A stretch of 64,000 bases of DNA from Cordia subcordata (lineage: Eukaryota; Streptophyta; Magnoliopsida; Boraginales; Cordiaceae): positions 6,820,001 to 6,884,000 of the forward strand of contig JAPTOF010000014.1 in the NCBI GenBank assembly GCA_028554755.1, in the 5' to 3' direction. Under the pieces are notes generated by a model. It had not been told where the DNA came from and ran no database searches. It saw only the letters and a program-made list of their open reading frames with translations. Of the stretch, positions 33,501 to 42,672 are shown piece by piece (position 1 is the stretch's first letter; the number at the start of each line of letters is the position of its first letter). Both the position numbers and the translations under genes were made by a program.

Positions 33501-36470
33501 GTTAGGACCGCATCATCCCAAAAATGAAGAGGTATATGTCTATGGAGAAGAAGAGTACGAGCCGTCTCAATGAGATGACGATTCTTCCTTTCAGCAACCC
33601 CATTTTATTGTGGAGTATGCGAACAAGATGACTGGTGAAGAATGCCATTAGAAGATAGAAATGAAGAAAAAAAAGAAGAAAAGTATTCCTTCGCATTGTC
33701 ACTGCGAAGAACCTGAATAGAAACCCCAAATTGCGTGTGAATTTCAGCATAAAACTTGGTAAAAATAGAAAACACCTCAGAACATTCTTTTATTAAAAAC
33801 AACCATGTCATACGGGAATAATCATTAATAAATGTAACAAAATAACGAAGTCCAGATTTGGAAGTAGTTCGACATGGACCCCAAATATCAGAATGAACAA
33901 GAGCAAGGGGGGCAGTAGCCCGTTTATTGACTCGATTAATGAAAGAACTACGACTATGCTTGCCTAAGCGGGACTCACAAGACAATTCTTTGACTGATCC
34001 TAAACTAGGAACCATTTTCTTGAGATAAGGAAGGGAAGGATGACCAAGACGAGAGTGGACTTGTTCTGGTGAGGGGGCAATAACACGTGGTAGATTGAGG
34101 AACATCAAGATGGAAGAGTCCTCGCTCCTCACGCCCGGTACCAATCTTCGCGCTGGTCTTCAGATCCTGGATGGACACAGAGTCAGCAGTAATTGTCACA
34201 GAGCAGTTAAGTAGCTTGGTAAGCTGACTAATAGATAAAAGGTTGAAAAGGAATTTCGGAAGATACAAAACAGATGAGAGGGGAAGATTAGATGTAGGAT
34301 GGGCAATACCAATTCCACGAGCAGAGGCAGACGACCCATCTGCAAGTGTGACATGTGAAAACATACCAAGTTTAAAATCAAAGAGTAAACGAACATTACT
34401 ACAGATATGATCAGATGCACAAAAATCAAGAATCCAAGGACCAATTTCAGGTACAGTATGAGTCATAAGAGCTGTGGATGGGCTAGCCTGGGCAAAAGAG
34501 GCGATTGAAGCGGGATACATAGCTTGTTTAGATGCCTTATATTGTAGGAACTCGAAATATTCATCCGCTGTAACAGTCACCGAAGTAGGAGCCGCAGAAG
34601 CAGAAGACTCGACAGAATTTGTCTGGACTGTATTGGCAACCTGAGAAAGACGACCATGAAGAGTCCAACAATTCTCTCGAATATGACCAAGTTTATTGCA
34701 GTAACTACAATGAAGGCGCTGGCCATTTGAGTGACCTCCCCCTCGTCCAGAAGTACCACGACCTCTACCGCGACCCCCACGATCAAAGTTATCATCACGG
34801 GTCGATGTAGGAGCAACCAAGGCAGATTGATCATCTTGCGAACCAGAAATCAAGGAGTGAGAATGAGCACGCTGTACTCGAGCATAAGCATCATCTAGAG
34901 TTGGCAAGGTAGAGCTAGATAGCAATTGAGAACGTACAGCATCATATCGAGGATGAAGTTCGTGTAACCAGAAGATGAAGCACAAATTATCCCATTGTTG
35001 TGCTATCTCTGTGGGGTCAGTACTGAGTGGAAAAAGGTCACGGAATTCAATCATGGAATTGTAAAACCGGCTGTAATAATCTGTCAATTCCATATCTGCC
35101 TGGGCCCGCAACGTATCAGACACAGCATCAAACGCTCGAGTAACTTGGTGAGAATATCGTACTTTAGCAGAAGTCCAGATAGATTTACAGGTTTGGTAAT
35201 TCCGAAAGCATGTTTGAATGGAATCTTCCATGGATTGCCAGAGCAAACTCACCAACTGGGCATCGACACGACGCCAGGTACGAGAGTCAGCCGTAGATAA
35301 ATCAGACGGGCTATCAGAGGACAGATGGTCTTCTAATCCTTGCCCAAGAAACCAAATGTTGACGGCCACAGACCATGACGAGTAATTTTTGCCATTCAAT
35401 TTAATTGTAGTGACAGTAGGAGTACCAGAAAAGGAGGGGACAACAACTGATGAAGTAGCAGTAACTTGAGTTCTTGAGGACTCAGCATGAGTCTCTGTTT
35501 TCTTTGTTTTCTCAGTAAAAACAGATTCCATGATAACCAACAAATTGAATTAAATGTGCAGCAACCTACAGTATAACAATGGCACTCCCACAGGCTAAGG
35601 TAATAATGAAGAGATCAGAAGAAAATTAATTCTGCATTTTTTTTTTTTGGTCTCTGTTTTTTTTTTTTTGGTTTAAAACTCAACAATCCTGTTGATCATA
35701 TATAAGCATGATCAAGCAAAAATTTTGCGAAACCAACTAGACAGCAGAGATGGGCAGACCGGCGCGATCATTCTGGTCGGAGATGGTGGCTGGCCGGAGC
35801 TCCGGTGATGGCGCGTGGCAGCGGCATGGTGGCGCGTGGCGGGTCTACCGGCGACGGGAAAAAGACGTCCAAGGTCGCCTCAGCAAGATAAAGCTACTGG
35901 TGGGTTCAGATTTGAGGAAAAATGATCGGATGATAGCTAATCGGAGATAGCATCTAGGGTTAGGGTTTTGATATGATTTTTCCGGCGAGTTTAGGCCTAG
36001 CACCGGCTCTTCCTAGGTCGCCTAACCACAATGAAGCTGCTGGTAGTGGTATTTTGTAGTGGGTTATATTATTTTAGGGTTAGGGTTGGCTCTAGATATC
36101 ATGTTAATAAGGAAGAGACATAAAGATAAAGAGAATGATTTAAAGACTTCGTACCTTTTAGAGTACTAGCCTAGTCTATTTATAATATTATGAGAATAAA
36201 AAAATATGATATCTCTTCCGATGTGGAAGAGAAACTTATAATAATAATATACTACCTAACTCATACTTAACAATGCAAAAAGAGAAGAAAAGAAGGGAAA
36301 AAGGAAAGACGGATTCTTTTCCTTATTCTTCATGGGATCTGATTGATGATTGATGATGATCTCTGCAGATATGGCGTATGACTGATTTGTTATATAGGCC
36401 TGAAGAGGAGGTCTTAGCCGAGCTCCAACAGTTCAAGGACCATGTAATTGAGTGTACTTCGAAGTCTTGA
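21049..36470 (+). CDS. FVE: MSI4/FVE-type WD40 histone-binding protein
   Basis: Fifteen exons with consistent phases give 493 residues (Arabidopsis FVE is 507): 21049-21296, 22316-22379, 22641-22727, 22828-22890, 23201-23266, 23363-23437, 24878-24953, 25792-25978, 26891-26972, 28371-28444, 28602-28713, 28864-28938, 29273-29346, 30944-31040, 36369-36470. Residues 10-17 (RKRGRPKG) form an AT-hook-like basic patch. Residues 56-125 are the histone-H4-binding N-terminus (YDWLANHNLVWPSLSC). WD repeats follow, for example RDKTVVLW, SLILWDAR (about 301-308), MFDRR and LLNIWDYEK (about 395-403). The C-terminus IWRMTDLLYRPEEEV is typical. RbAp46/48-type MSI4 works in histone deacetylase and Polycomb-type complexes, promotes flowering by repressing FLC, affects cold response and silences some transposons in Arabidopsis. 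Exon 9 uses the acceptor at 26889-26890, not the AG seven bases downstream, because only that keeps frame. The MSI5 paralogue cannot be excluded. Intron 14 holds a whole copia element. Confidence 0.95.
21297..21600. repeat. CT, CA and AT microsatellites in FVE intron 1
   Basis: (CT)n directly after the exon-1 donor (21297-21320), CACACA tracts near 21400 and a long (AT)n at about 21530-21585. Several long ORFs of Tyr, Ile and His here are artefacts of the repeats. Confidence 0.9.
24669..24802. repeat. 67-bp tandem duplication in FVE intron 6
   Basis: Two copies (24669-24735 and 24736-24802) share CCTGTTCCATGTTTTATTAT and CCTGTTGCAAATCGA, with about three differences. Confidence 0.9.
26041..26581 (-). 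mobile_element. TRIM retrotransposon in FVE intron 8
   Basis: Terminal direct repeats of about 123 bp (26041-26163 and 26459-26581) enclose 295 bp without coding capacity. On the minus strand a polypurine tract precedes the 3' repeat (AAAGGGGGTGGAA, 26164-26178). A primer-site-like TTGGTGCTTTCATTGAGAG follows the 5' repeat (26441-26458). The flanks GTTTC and GTTTA match at 4 of 5 bases. Size and layout fit a terminal-repeat retrotransposon in miniature that needs proteins from elsewhere. Confidence 0.85.
29159..29254. repeat. 48-bp tandem duplication in FVE intron 12
   Basis: Two near-identical copies (29159-29206 and 29207-29254) share TTTGTTTTGTTGGTCCTGC. They end 18 bp before exon 13, within the branch-point/acceptor neighbourhood. 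Confidence 0.92.
31057..31107. repeat. CT/CA-CT/GT microsatellite in FVE intron 14
   Basis: Runs of CTCTCACT and TGTGTG start 17 bp after the exon-14 donor and end 15 bp before the copia LTR. Confidence 0.9.
31123..31282 (-). repeat. 3' LTR of copia B
   Basis: 160-bp LTR. It lacks the 11-bp A-rich insert present in the other LTR. Confidence 0.95.
31283..31293 (-). promoter_or_regulatory. Polypurine tract of copia B
   Basis: The minus strand reads TTGAGGGGGAG immediately before the 3' LTR, the common plant copia form. Confidence 0.85.
31290..31811 (-). pseudogene. RNase H domain, copia B
   Basis: 173 residues with DADWAGSPTDRRSTSGFCV, SSVELEYRAMA, LVCDNQAAIHIA and the terminal ADLFTKSLG. 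The frame is open to its natural stop beside the polypurine tract. It is shifted against the RT frame (break near 31790). Confidence 0.92.
31747..32817 (-). pseudogene. Reverse transcriptase, copia B
   Basis: A 356-residue open stretch holds the whole RT: WELVDLPPGKSSVGCRWVY, LKARLVAKGYTQ, LDIKNAFLNGDIDEEVYM, LYGLKQSPRAWF and the catalytic VYIDDIVITSDD (YIDD variant). The connection domain ends TRPDISFAVSVASQFL. It copies element RNA to DNA in the particle. Frameshifts on both sides separate it from the linker and RNase H. Confidence 0.93.
32730..33188 (-). pseudogene. Integrase-RT linker, copia B
   Basis: A Pro- and Ser-rich stretch (PLPVPTFDAPLAPSPTSDL) followed by HPISNFVSYDSLSPSY, the usual lead-in to copia RT. 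It is out of frame with the RT (break near 32830). Confidence 0.75.
33605..34144 (-). pseudogene. Integrase N-terminus and catalytic core, copia B
   Basis: Carries the zinc-binding VHSRLGHPSLPYLKK, LVHSDIWGPC (first Asp), FINDYSRMTWLFL and VLRSDNAKEYFS (second Asp). It stops at 33605, where HTPQ is followed by TAA instead of a Gln codon, a C-to-T change. The frame continues into NGVAERKN with the catalytic Glu. Confidence 0.92.
34005..35543 (-). pseudogene. gag and protease, copia B
   Basis: 512 residues, open. The gag domain (IKLNGKNYSSWSVAVNIWF) is followed by a Gly/Arg stretch (GGRGRGRGTSGRGGG) and the CCHC knuckle CSYCNKLGHIRENC. The protease site reads WILDFCASDHIC: Phe-Cys replaces the usual Ser-Gly after the catalytic Asp, so the enzyme is probably dead. 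A frameshift near 34085 disconnects it from integrase. The start is probably the second Met (MESVFTEKT) or this one. Confidence 0.92.
36088..36101 (-). other. Primer-binding site of copia B
   Basis: The minus strand after the 5' LTR reads TGATATCTAGAGCC. It matches the initiator-Met primer site TGGTATCAGAGCC with one substitution and one inserted base. Confidence 0.65.
36102..36272 (-). repeat. 5' LTR of copia B
   Basis: 171-bp LTR. In element orientation any promoter here would fire leftwards, antisense to FVE exons 1-14. Confidence 0.95.
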
Positions 36471-37017
36471 GGGAAATTTCTGGAGAAAATATCTTGTACT
36501 TCTGCTGTGCCATGACCTTTGTTATTTTGCAGGAGAGCCACCTCATTTTGTTAAGTTTTCTGCAATTTCAAACTTCCCAACATAAATGCATTGGACTTGT
36601 TCACCTGTTTTATCATTGATAGTGCATCAGCAGTTTTGTGTTAGCTTTGTTTTGTACAGGACATGAAAATCCCCCTTCATTATTCCATAAAGTTTATCTT
36701 GAGTCCTATCTGATAGAGAAGTCATCATCACTTAGCAGGAAGGTTTTAGGAAACCTTGTTCTATATATGTTTCTACGAATCAAGGAAATTGCTAATGAGC
36801 ACTTGTAATGATATTGTGATTTTCATATGAATTAGAGTTGGATCTTTGTTGGTGGACCATGTTCACTTTGGTGCGTGTTCACAGTTTGAAGGCATGTACA
36901 AGAGGAAGGGCAAGTCATCAGCTAAGATTATACTGGTAGGTAAACCAAGTATACATTTGGTTGATTGCTTGGCAGTGTTTCCAGAGTGTTTGAGTTCCTG
37001 CTTCTTGCCCCTAATTG
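36471..37017. other. Downstream region of FVE
   Basis: Presumed FVE 3' UTR in the first few hundred bases. No other gene seen. Confidence 0.4.
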
Positions 37018-37215
37018 GGGTTCATTTGAATTGGCTTTTCTTGAAAATATTTTTTTTAACAACTTTTTTAAAAAAATGTTTTTTTGAGAAGTTAATAAAT
37101 TTAACTTCTGAAAAAAATTTTCAAAGTTTCAATTTTTTTTAAAGTCAAGCCAAATAGTTATTACAAAAAGATGTATATTTTTTTAGGAAAAAAGGAAGTC
37201 TATCCAAATAGACCC
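37018..37215. mobile_element. Tourist-like MITE, copy 2 of the 230-bp family
   Basis: The ends GGGTTCATTTGAATTGGC and, in reverse complement, GGGTCTATTTGGATAGAC are inverted. The body (GAGAAGTTAATAAATTTAAC, then AGCCAAATAGTTATTACAAA) matches copies at 17-249 and 45685-45914. The target duplication is not clear. Confidence 0.65.
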
Positions 37216-38653
37216 GTATAGTAAAAATTGGCCAATATGGTTGCAGTTTTGTGTGATAAAATTTACAGGACTGACACTAATATGATGCAGTTATTTGTTT
37301 GAATATTTATGAGTGAAGTTATGAATAAAATAAGTTTTTTTGATTGTTTAAGCTTTTAGATGAAGTTAAGTTATTAAAATGGTTGGGTTTTGCCTGACAA
37401 TGAAATTTTATCTGCCAAACCACCTAGAATGTTGGTTAGAAGTGCTATTAAAAATAAGTTGGTTGTTTGTTCTTAATATTTAGCTGGTGAGTTTTATAAG
37501 GATAATATTGTGTTTTTTTCTCAAAAAAAGTCAATCCAGATAGGCTCTTAGTTTTTGGCAACTTAGAGTAATATATTTGATGGGAAAAAAAAGAAAAAAA
37601 AGAAGCTGCTTTCTGGATAATGCAAAAACAGTTTTGTTAAGAGTCTATTTGAAAAAGTTTTAATTTGGGATTTCATATTCTTTTTAAGTTTATCTTAACA
37701 TTAGCTCTTATCTATTTTTTTAAGAAAAAATACACTAAACAAGTTGGTTTTAACTTCCAAGATCTCTAAGTGTCAATCCGCAAAAAAAGGAAAAAAATTG
37801 ATTGTCTAAAAATCATGTGAGGATCCAAGTAGAATCCACGAATGAATAATATAAACTTTTTAATAAATTAAATGTTTGAATAAGGTAGTTATTTAGTATA
37901 CCATTATGATTCACACCTCTAAATTAGGCGACATGAGGCATGCTTCAAAAAAGGTGCCGGAGGCCTCAAGCTCATCCGGCGTTGGAGAATTCAGAAGGAA
38001 AAAAAAAAAAACTTTTTCAAGAGAAATGCATCAACAAAATTGCCCTTCCATATAGATTGTTATGGTTTGTTAATAAATTCCTACATTACTCCTCTTCGTA
38101 TTAATTTTGATTAGTTCAAACTAAGTTTTTTTTTTTTTTTTTTTTTGAGAGTCATCTTTTTGGAGTGGACCTTCTTTAGCAGTTATGTACATCCTGACTT
38201 TGTTGTTTGGTAATATAGCACAATGGCTTAGCAGAGGAGTCTATTGGCAAAATTGTGATTTGTGTTACTAATAATTATTTGCCTTCAAACAAAAGGAAAT
38301 AGTGGGTTCTTAAACCCCGATTTGTACTACCAAAGATCTTTCCCGTCCCACGGGCTTTACGTATGACGGGCAAAGATTAACACGTGCATTCAACCTTCCA
38401 GTTGGCGGTGTCCGAACTAAAGCATCTACAGGATTAAGTCAATTGCTACAGGTTTTCATATAATTCTTTTAAAGTGAATTGGACTCTTTGTAGTATAAAA
38501 ATCTCTTATAGTCATTTAACATAATTACAGGTTTCCCATTGTGTAAAAGATCATCATTTTTAACAAATAATTAACTAAAATAACAAATTGACTTTTATAA
38601 TATAAGGACATCTTATGCACTTTTAGAGGACCATAAGGTTAGATGCACTTTTA
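37216..38653. other. Gene-less AT-rich stretch
   Basis: No gene recognised. Fragments resembling the right ends of Tourist-type MITEs are seen near 37520-37550 (AAAGTCAATCCAGATAGGC). Confidence 0.35.
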
Positions 38654-39382
38654 GGTTCTGTTTGTTTCGTGGGCATTGTCCGATATTTGATTGCTAAAAA
38701 TAAAAAAGTCAATGAAAAACATTTTCTTGATCAATAAAAAATAAGGCAATTTTCTTGAAAATGTTTTCCTTTTCTAAAACTAGGAAAACATTTTGCCAAA
38801 ATAATTAAACCTCCCTACCCAGCCCCCGACCCCACCCCTCACCCTAGCACCCAACCCCACACCTACTGCTGCCCCAGCCTCCCGCCCGTCGAGTTGGCGT
38901 CCTAGGCCCGACGCCCTGACCTTAGGACACCCAACGCCTCGGCCCTCAGCCGGCGCCCCGGACCCCGACCCCAAGCACTCTGGCCCCCGGGACCCGACCA
39001 CGGCCCCCCGGCCATCGGCTCGTAGCCCCCGTCGGCCCGGTCCTCTACCCTCGAGAATCGACGATCCCGCCTCAGCCACGGACCCTCGGGCCAACACATT
39101 GGGACCCGACCTTAGGGCTTTGTGCTCCAGGACCCGGTCCCCGACCCACGAGACCCAACGTCGGCTCCCCGTGGCCCGGTGTCCCAAGCCCAGCGCTCCA
39201 GCACCCATGGCCTGGGACTCGCCTGTGCACACAAATATACTTTTTGGTGTCATTAAAAATATTTTCCAATTATTTTGTGACAACCAAATGACATAAAATT
39301 TTTTTCAATGAAAATATTTTCTAAAAAAAAATTTTTCATGGGAAACATTTAGAAAGGTATTTTCCGCGAATCAAACGGAGCC
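38654..39382. mobile_element. Tourist-like MITE with GC-rich core
   Basis: Flanked by TTA on both sides (38651-38653 and 39383-39385). Ends are GGTTCTGTTTGTTTCG and, in reverse complement, GGCTCCGTTTGATTCG. The outer parts are AT-rich, as in normal MITEs, but 38809-39222 is strongly GC-rich. The core holds recurring GGGACCCGACC and GGCCCGAC-type words, like a decayed minisatellite. The long ORFs in it are Gly/Arg/Pro-rich by composition. Confidence 0.75.
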
Positions 39383-39385
39383 TTA

Positions 39386-40456
39386 GAGAATAATAAACTG
39401 TGCATGTGCTTATTTTTAATTAATGTGATCTGTTAAAATGGCGACTTTTTTGACATTGGGGGTATGCTTATTTTCAACGAGCATAAAAGGATTATGAGAG
39501 TTTTTATGCTATAGGGGTCCGATGAATTTTTAGAATATCACGGGGGGTCTGTAGAAATTTACCCACTGGATTATAAAGGTGTTGTTGGCAGGATACGGGT
39601 TCATGTGAATTACCTTTTTATTGTTTTTTAAAAATAAAAGGGTACCTTTTTGGTACTTTGTTGGTGAGGAGCCGGAGGTGTAAAACATTCTTTGGGCTTG
39701 TGAATGAATAGTTAGGCCTCCTTTTCCGTTTTATCATTTGGTATCGATAAGGCCTCCCTTTATCTTCACTTTTAAAATAAAAGCAAAAAGAGGCAGTGAT
39801 GCATGTATATAGGGGTTACTTTTCCAACCGACGTCGCCTCTCACCACCCCTCATACAACAAAGTAAAAAAAAAATATGCTAGCTCCGTTTTTTATGAGGG
39901 GGAGAAAATTGGGCTGTCCGTTTCGAAAAATTTTCCTTGACATAGTAGTCCACGTATTATATCAATTGGTGACATAGGAAGTGATATATTCTTGGAATAA
40001 AAATGTAAGGAACCTTATATTAAAGGAATTCAGTAGAAGAACCAACATGTATTTCTAGGTTTGTGCAAGCATCAGGCTTGTTCTCTTACTCAAGAAAGGA
40101 ATTTCCATTTGTTGTCACTTGTCAACAAAGTTTTTATGATATTCACTGGTGATATTCAATGCTCTTAACTACTTTATTGCTTGGAATGTTAAGGGGAAAA
40201 AAAAAAAAGAGACCCTGCATAAAACGAGGGGAAGTACCAATAGGTTACGATATACTAGTGTGAAATGGAAATAAAATATTGCTAAATGTTCCAAGGAAAA
40301 TCGAAGATTAGAAGCAAAAGGTAGAATATTTCGGATATGAGGTTGGAGATTGGGTTGCAAGATTTACATTTATTTTGAGCATCACGACGAACGTTAGAGC
40401 AGAATCATAAGCTTTGTAAGAGGGTCTTATGTATGTTGATGCGATCGGGGTATTAA
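39386..40456. other. Gene-less stretch
   Basis: No gene, RNA gene or clear element seen. Confidence 0.35.
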
Positions 40457-40577
40457 GAGGGTGTTTGGCTTTGCTTATTTGGTTTTTATAAATACTTAAA
40501 TAGTAAAAAATATGTTAGAATATATTTTTTTTCTAAGTACTTATAAACACTCAAAATAAACAAAGCCAAACACCCCC
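40457..40577. mobile_element. Short Tourist-like MITE
   Basis: 121 bp flanked by TAA (40454-40456 and 40578-40580). The inverted ends are near perfect over 24 bp, GAGGGTGTTTGGCTTTGC at the left against GGGGGTGTTTGGCTTTGT in reverse complement at the right. Confidence 0.85.
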
Positions 40578-41128
40578 TAAGCACCTCATTGTTGAAACTA
40601 ATTCCAAAGTAGTTATTAGTCTTATTAAAGGGAAAATTGACATAAATCTTCCATAGCGTTTGATTATTGAGGAATGCCGTGTGAGGGTGATGGATAATAA
40701 CGGGTACCATTTACGCTGCGTGTATTATGAGGCAAACCAGTATACGAATTGGCTCACCAATTTTAGTCTTAGGCAATCATTGGGATCCAGTATTGGGGAT
40801 GTCTATCTATCCAATTTCACGTATTGATGGAAAGAGATAAGAGCAAAGAAACTGTCCTAAAATAGTTTCTTAATTTTTCGGCTTAGCCTCCTTTTACTTA
40901 TTAAAAAAAAAAAATTTACTTTGTTGCTTTTTCTTTAAAGTTACTCTGAGACTATTCATATAGTTTTTACCAAATTAGAAGTTTGGGCTTGAGAATTCTT
41001 GAAGATTCTCTACATTGAGATACATTCTTCTTTTAGTTGCATTATTAGCCACTTTTTTTTTTTTTTTTTCGTTATGGAGGGAGACAAATTCGAGAGATGA
41101 GGAGATAGAGAACATCAAAGGTCTAAGA

Positions 41129-41296
41129 AAAGCATCCAAATTTATAGTTTTAAAAAAATGTCTCCCTCAATTATTTTCTTCTACTTGAATAATGGAGTGA
41201 GACATTTTTCTAAAAACTATAAATTTGGAATGAGACATTTTTCTAAAAACTATAAATTTGGATGCTTTTCTATAGTTTTAGAAAAATGTCTCACTC
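41129..41296. repeat. Palindromic cluster of direct and inverted copies
   Basis: AGCATCCAAATTTATAGTTT (from 41131) is inverted at 41232-41269. A third copy (41199-41230) and a fourth inverted part (41271-41296) share the GAGACATTTTTCTAAAAACT unit. A stem of more than 35 bp could form. GATGAGGAG motifs flank it on both sides. Confidence 0.8.
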
Positions 41297-41572
41297 TACA
41301 TATTCGAGAGATGAGGAGCATGTAAAAAGATCGTTATTAAAGTTGTACATGTTTAGTGAGCATGTCCAAAATAGAGAAAGAGAAACAGACTTTTCAAGTC
41401 AACGTGTCAAATTAAACACGCTTGGGAATGTAGAAATCAAAGATGAACAGTCAATGTGCCAGATACGAAAGCGCCAAAAAAAAAAAAAAAAAGATAATTT
41501 TGCTGTATTAACTTTTTCTTTACAATCAAAACGTATGTTCTACGACCTTTTCACATTGTCAGCCCCAAGCTA

Positions 41573-41753
41573 GTTAATAAAGCCCTAAAGAAACACTAGC
41601 CTAAACGCATTTACCATTTTACCCCTTCCTCGTAGTTAAAGCCCTAGAGAAACACTAGCCTAAACGCATTTATGATTTTACCCCTTTCCGGTAGTTAAAA
41701 AGCCCTAAAGAAACACTAGTCAAAACGCATTTACCTTTTTACCCCTATGTAGT
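41573..41753. repeat. Three tandem units of about 60 bp, 3' of the AITR-like gene
   Basis: Units start at 41573, 41635 and 41694. Each contains GCCCTA.AGAAACACTAG, AAACGCATTTA and TTTTACCCC. They begin 87 bp beyond the stop codon of the minus-strand gene and may lie in its 3' UTR or terminator. Confidence 0.9.
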
Positions 41754-41839
41754 CTCCGCCAGTCAGCAATTTTTTCCCTTTTAAGCAACTACAAAACCGT
41801 AAATTCATATTAGTTCTCTTTTTTTTTACCGTCGCATTT

Positions 41840-42463
41840 TTACTGCAAGCCAAACAAGTCTTCACCCAGAAACTTTACCCACATGTCATCATCATTATCC
41901 ACAACACTCGGATTATGAAAACAGTCAAACAAATCACAGCCGTCCATCTCGCCGACCAGAATCCCATCCACACCACTACACTCCTCGCCCAACCCACGCG
42001 CCTCTCCAGCTTGTAAACCCCACGAGCCACCACTCTCTCCATTAAACCACCCCGACACCGCCCCAAACACCTTCCTCTTCATGTCACCCATGTCCACGCT
42101 CGCCATCAGCGACGACTCCGACTCCGAGAACGACGACCCGCAAGACTCCTCGTTGCCGTTGATCGTGACGTAAGCAGACGACGACTGGAACACCACCGGC
42201 GACGTGTACGGGTCCTTCATGAACCTCACCTTGAAAGGCGGCGGCGGCGCCTCGTCGGAGTCCAGAAGCTTCGACAGCTCCGCCGCCGTTTCTTCGTCGA
42301 GCGTCAGCCATGCCATCATGTCGGCGTCTTCTTGCTCTTGCTCTGCCTCTGCCTCTTGGTTTTTCCCGGTGACGTCACCATTTTCCGGGGTTCTAGGTTT
42401 CTTTCCGGCGACATCTCCGACGACCTCATCACACCCTTTTCGTTTTCCGTTTCCATCTTCCAT
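41840..42463 (-). CDS. Small acidic nuclear protein, AITR/DIG-like (putative ABA-induced repressor)
   Basis: A single exon of 207 residues. The start is taken at MEDGNGKRKG. An in-frame Met 47 codons upstream (42604) would add a basic stretch that falls in the predicted leader and overlaps the TATA region, so it is unlikely. There is a basic patch (KRKGCDE, KKPRTP; residues 7-26) that could be a nuclear signal. An acidic segment follows (AEAEQEQEDADMMAWLTLDE). The middle motif YVTINGNEESCGSSFSESES (98-117) with SSLMASVD is what I recognise from a plant-specific family that includes ABA-induced transcription repressors. The C-terminus is acidic with WVKFLGEDLFGLQ. No DNA-binding domain of a classical family is visible. 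The family assignment is from memory of the motif and moderate only; that the gene is real is well supported by codon structure and promoter. Confidence 0.8.
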   Translation of the reverse strand: MEDGNGKRKGCDEVVGDVAGKKPRTPENGDVTGKNQEAEAEQEQEDADMMAWLTLDEETAAELSKLLDSDEAPPPPFKVRFMKDPYTSPVVFQSSSAYVTINGNEESCGSSFSESESSLMASVDMGDMKRKVFGAVSGWFNGESGGSWGLQAGEARGLGEECSGVDGILVGEMDGCDLFDCFHNPSVVDNDDDMWVKFLGEDLFGLQ

Positions 42464-42616
42464 TTCTTTTTTCCTTCTTTTCAAAGAGTTGAGAAGAGTG
42501 TAGTAGTGAGTAAGAGTGTGTGAGAGAGATTTTTTTAGGGATAAGCGCTTTCTGAATAAGCAGAGGCATGCATTGTTTAGTGCGTTTTGCATGCGCTTTT
42601 GCATCTACGCTGTATC

Positions 42617-42672
42617 TATATATACACTGAGGAGGCCGCCACGTGCAAATAGAAGATTGGTGGATGACGTGG
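42617..42672 (-). promoter_or_regulatory. Core promoter of the AITR-like gene: TATA box and ACGT elements
   Basis: TATATATA at 42617-42624 lies about 155 bp before the start codon. CACGTG (42640-42645, within GCCACGTGC) and a second ACGT core (42666-42672, CCACGTC on the minus strand) lie just upstream. ACGT-core elements with GC flanks are binding sites for ABF/AREB and G-box bZIP factors, which fits ABA or stress induction. Confidence 0.65.

Larger units (their letters stand above)
31123..36272 (-). mobile_element. Ty1/copia retrotransposon B inside FVE intron 14
   Basis: LTRs at 31123-31282 (160 bp) and 36102-36272 (171 bp) are TG...CA, flanked by ATGCA on both sides (31118-31122 and 36273-36277). 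They differ at eight bases plus one 11-bp indel (about 5%). It runs antisense to FVE and shows gag, protease, integrase, RT and RNase H in copia order. Without it the host intron would be about 173 bp. The element is 5150 bp. Confidence 0.96.

Noticed and set aside
38780..39283. Long Gly/Arg-rich ORF on the minus strand
   Set aside because: Composition of the GC-rich MITE core; overlapping ORFs in several frames, no domain.
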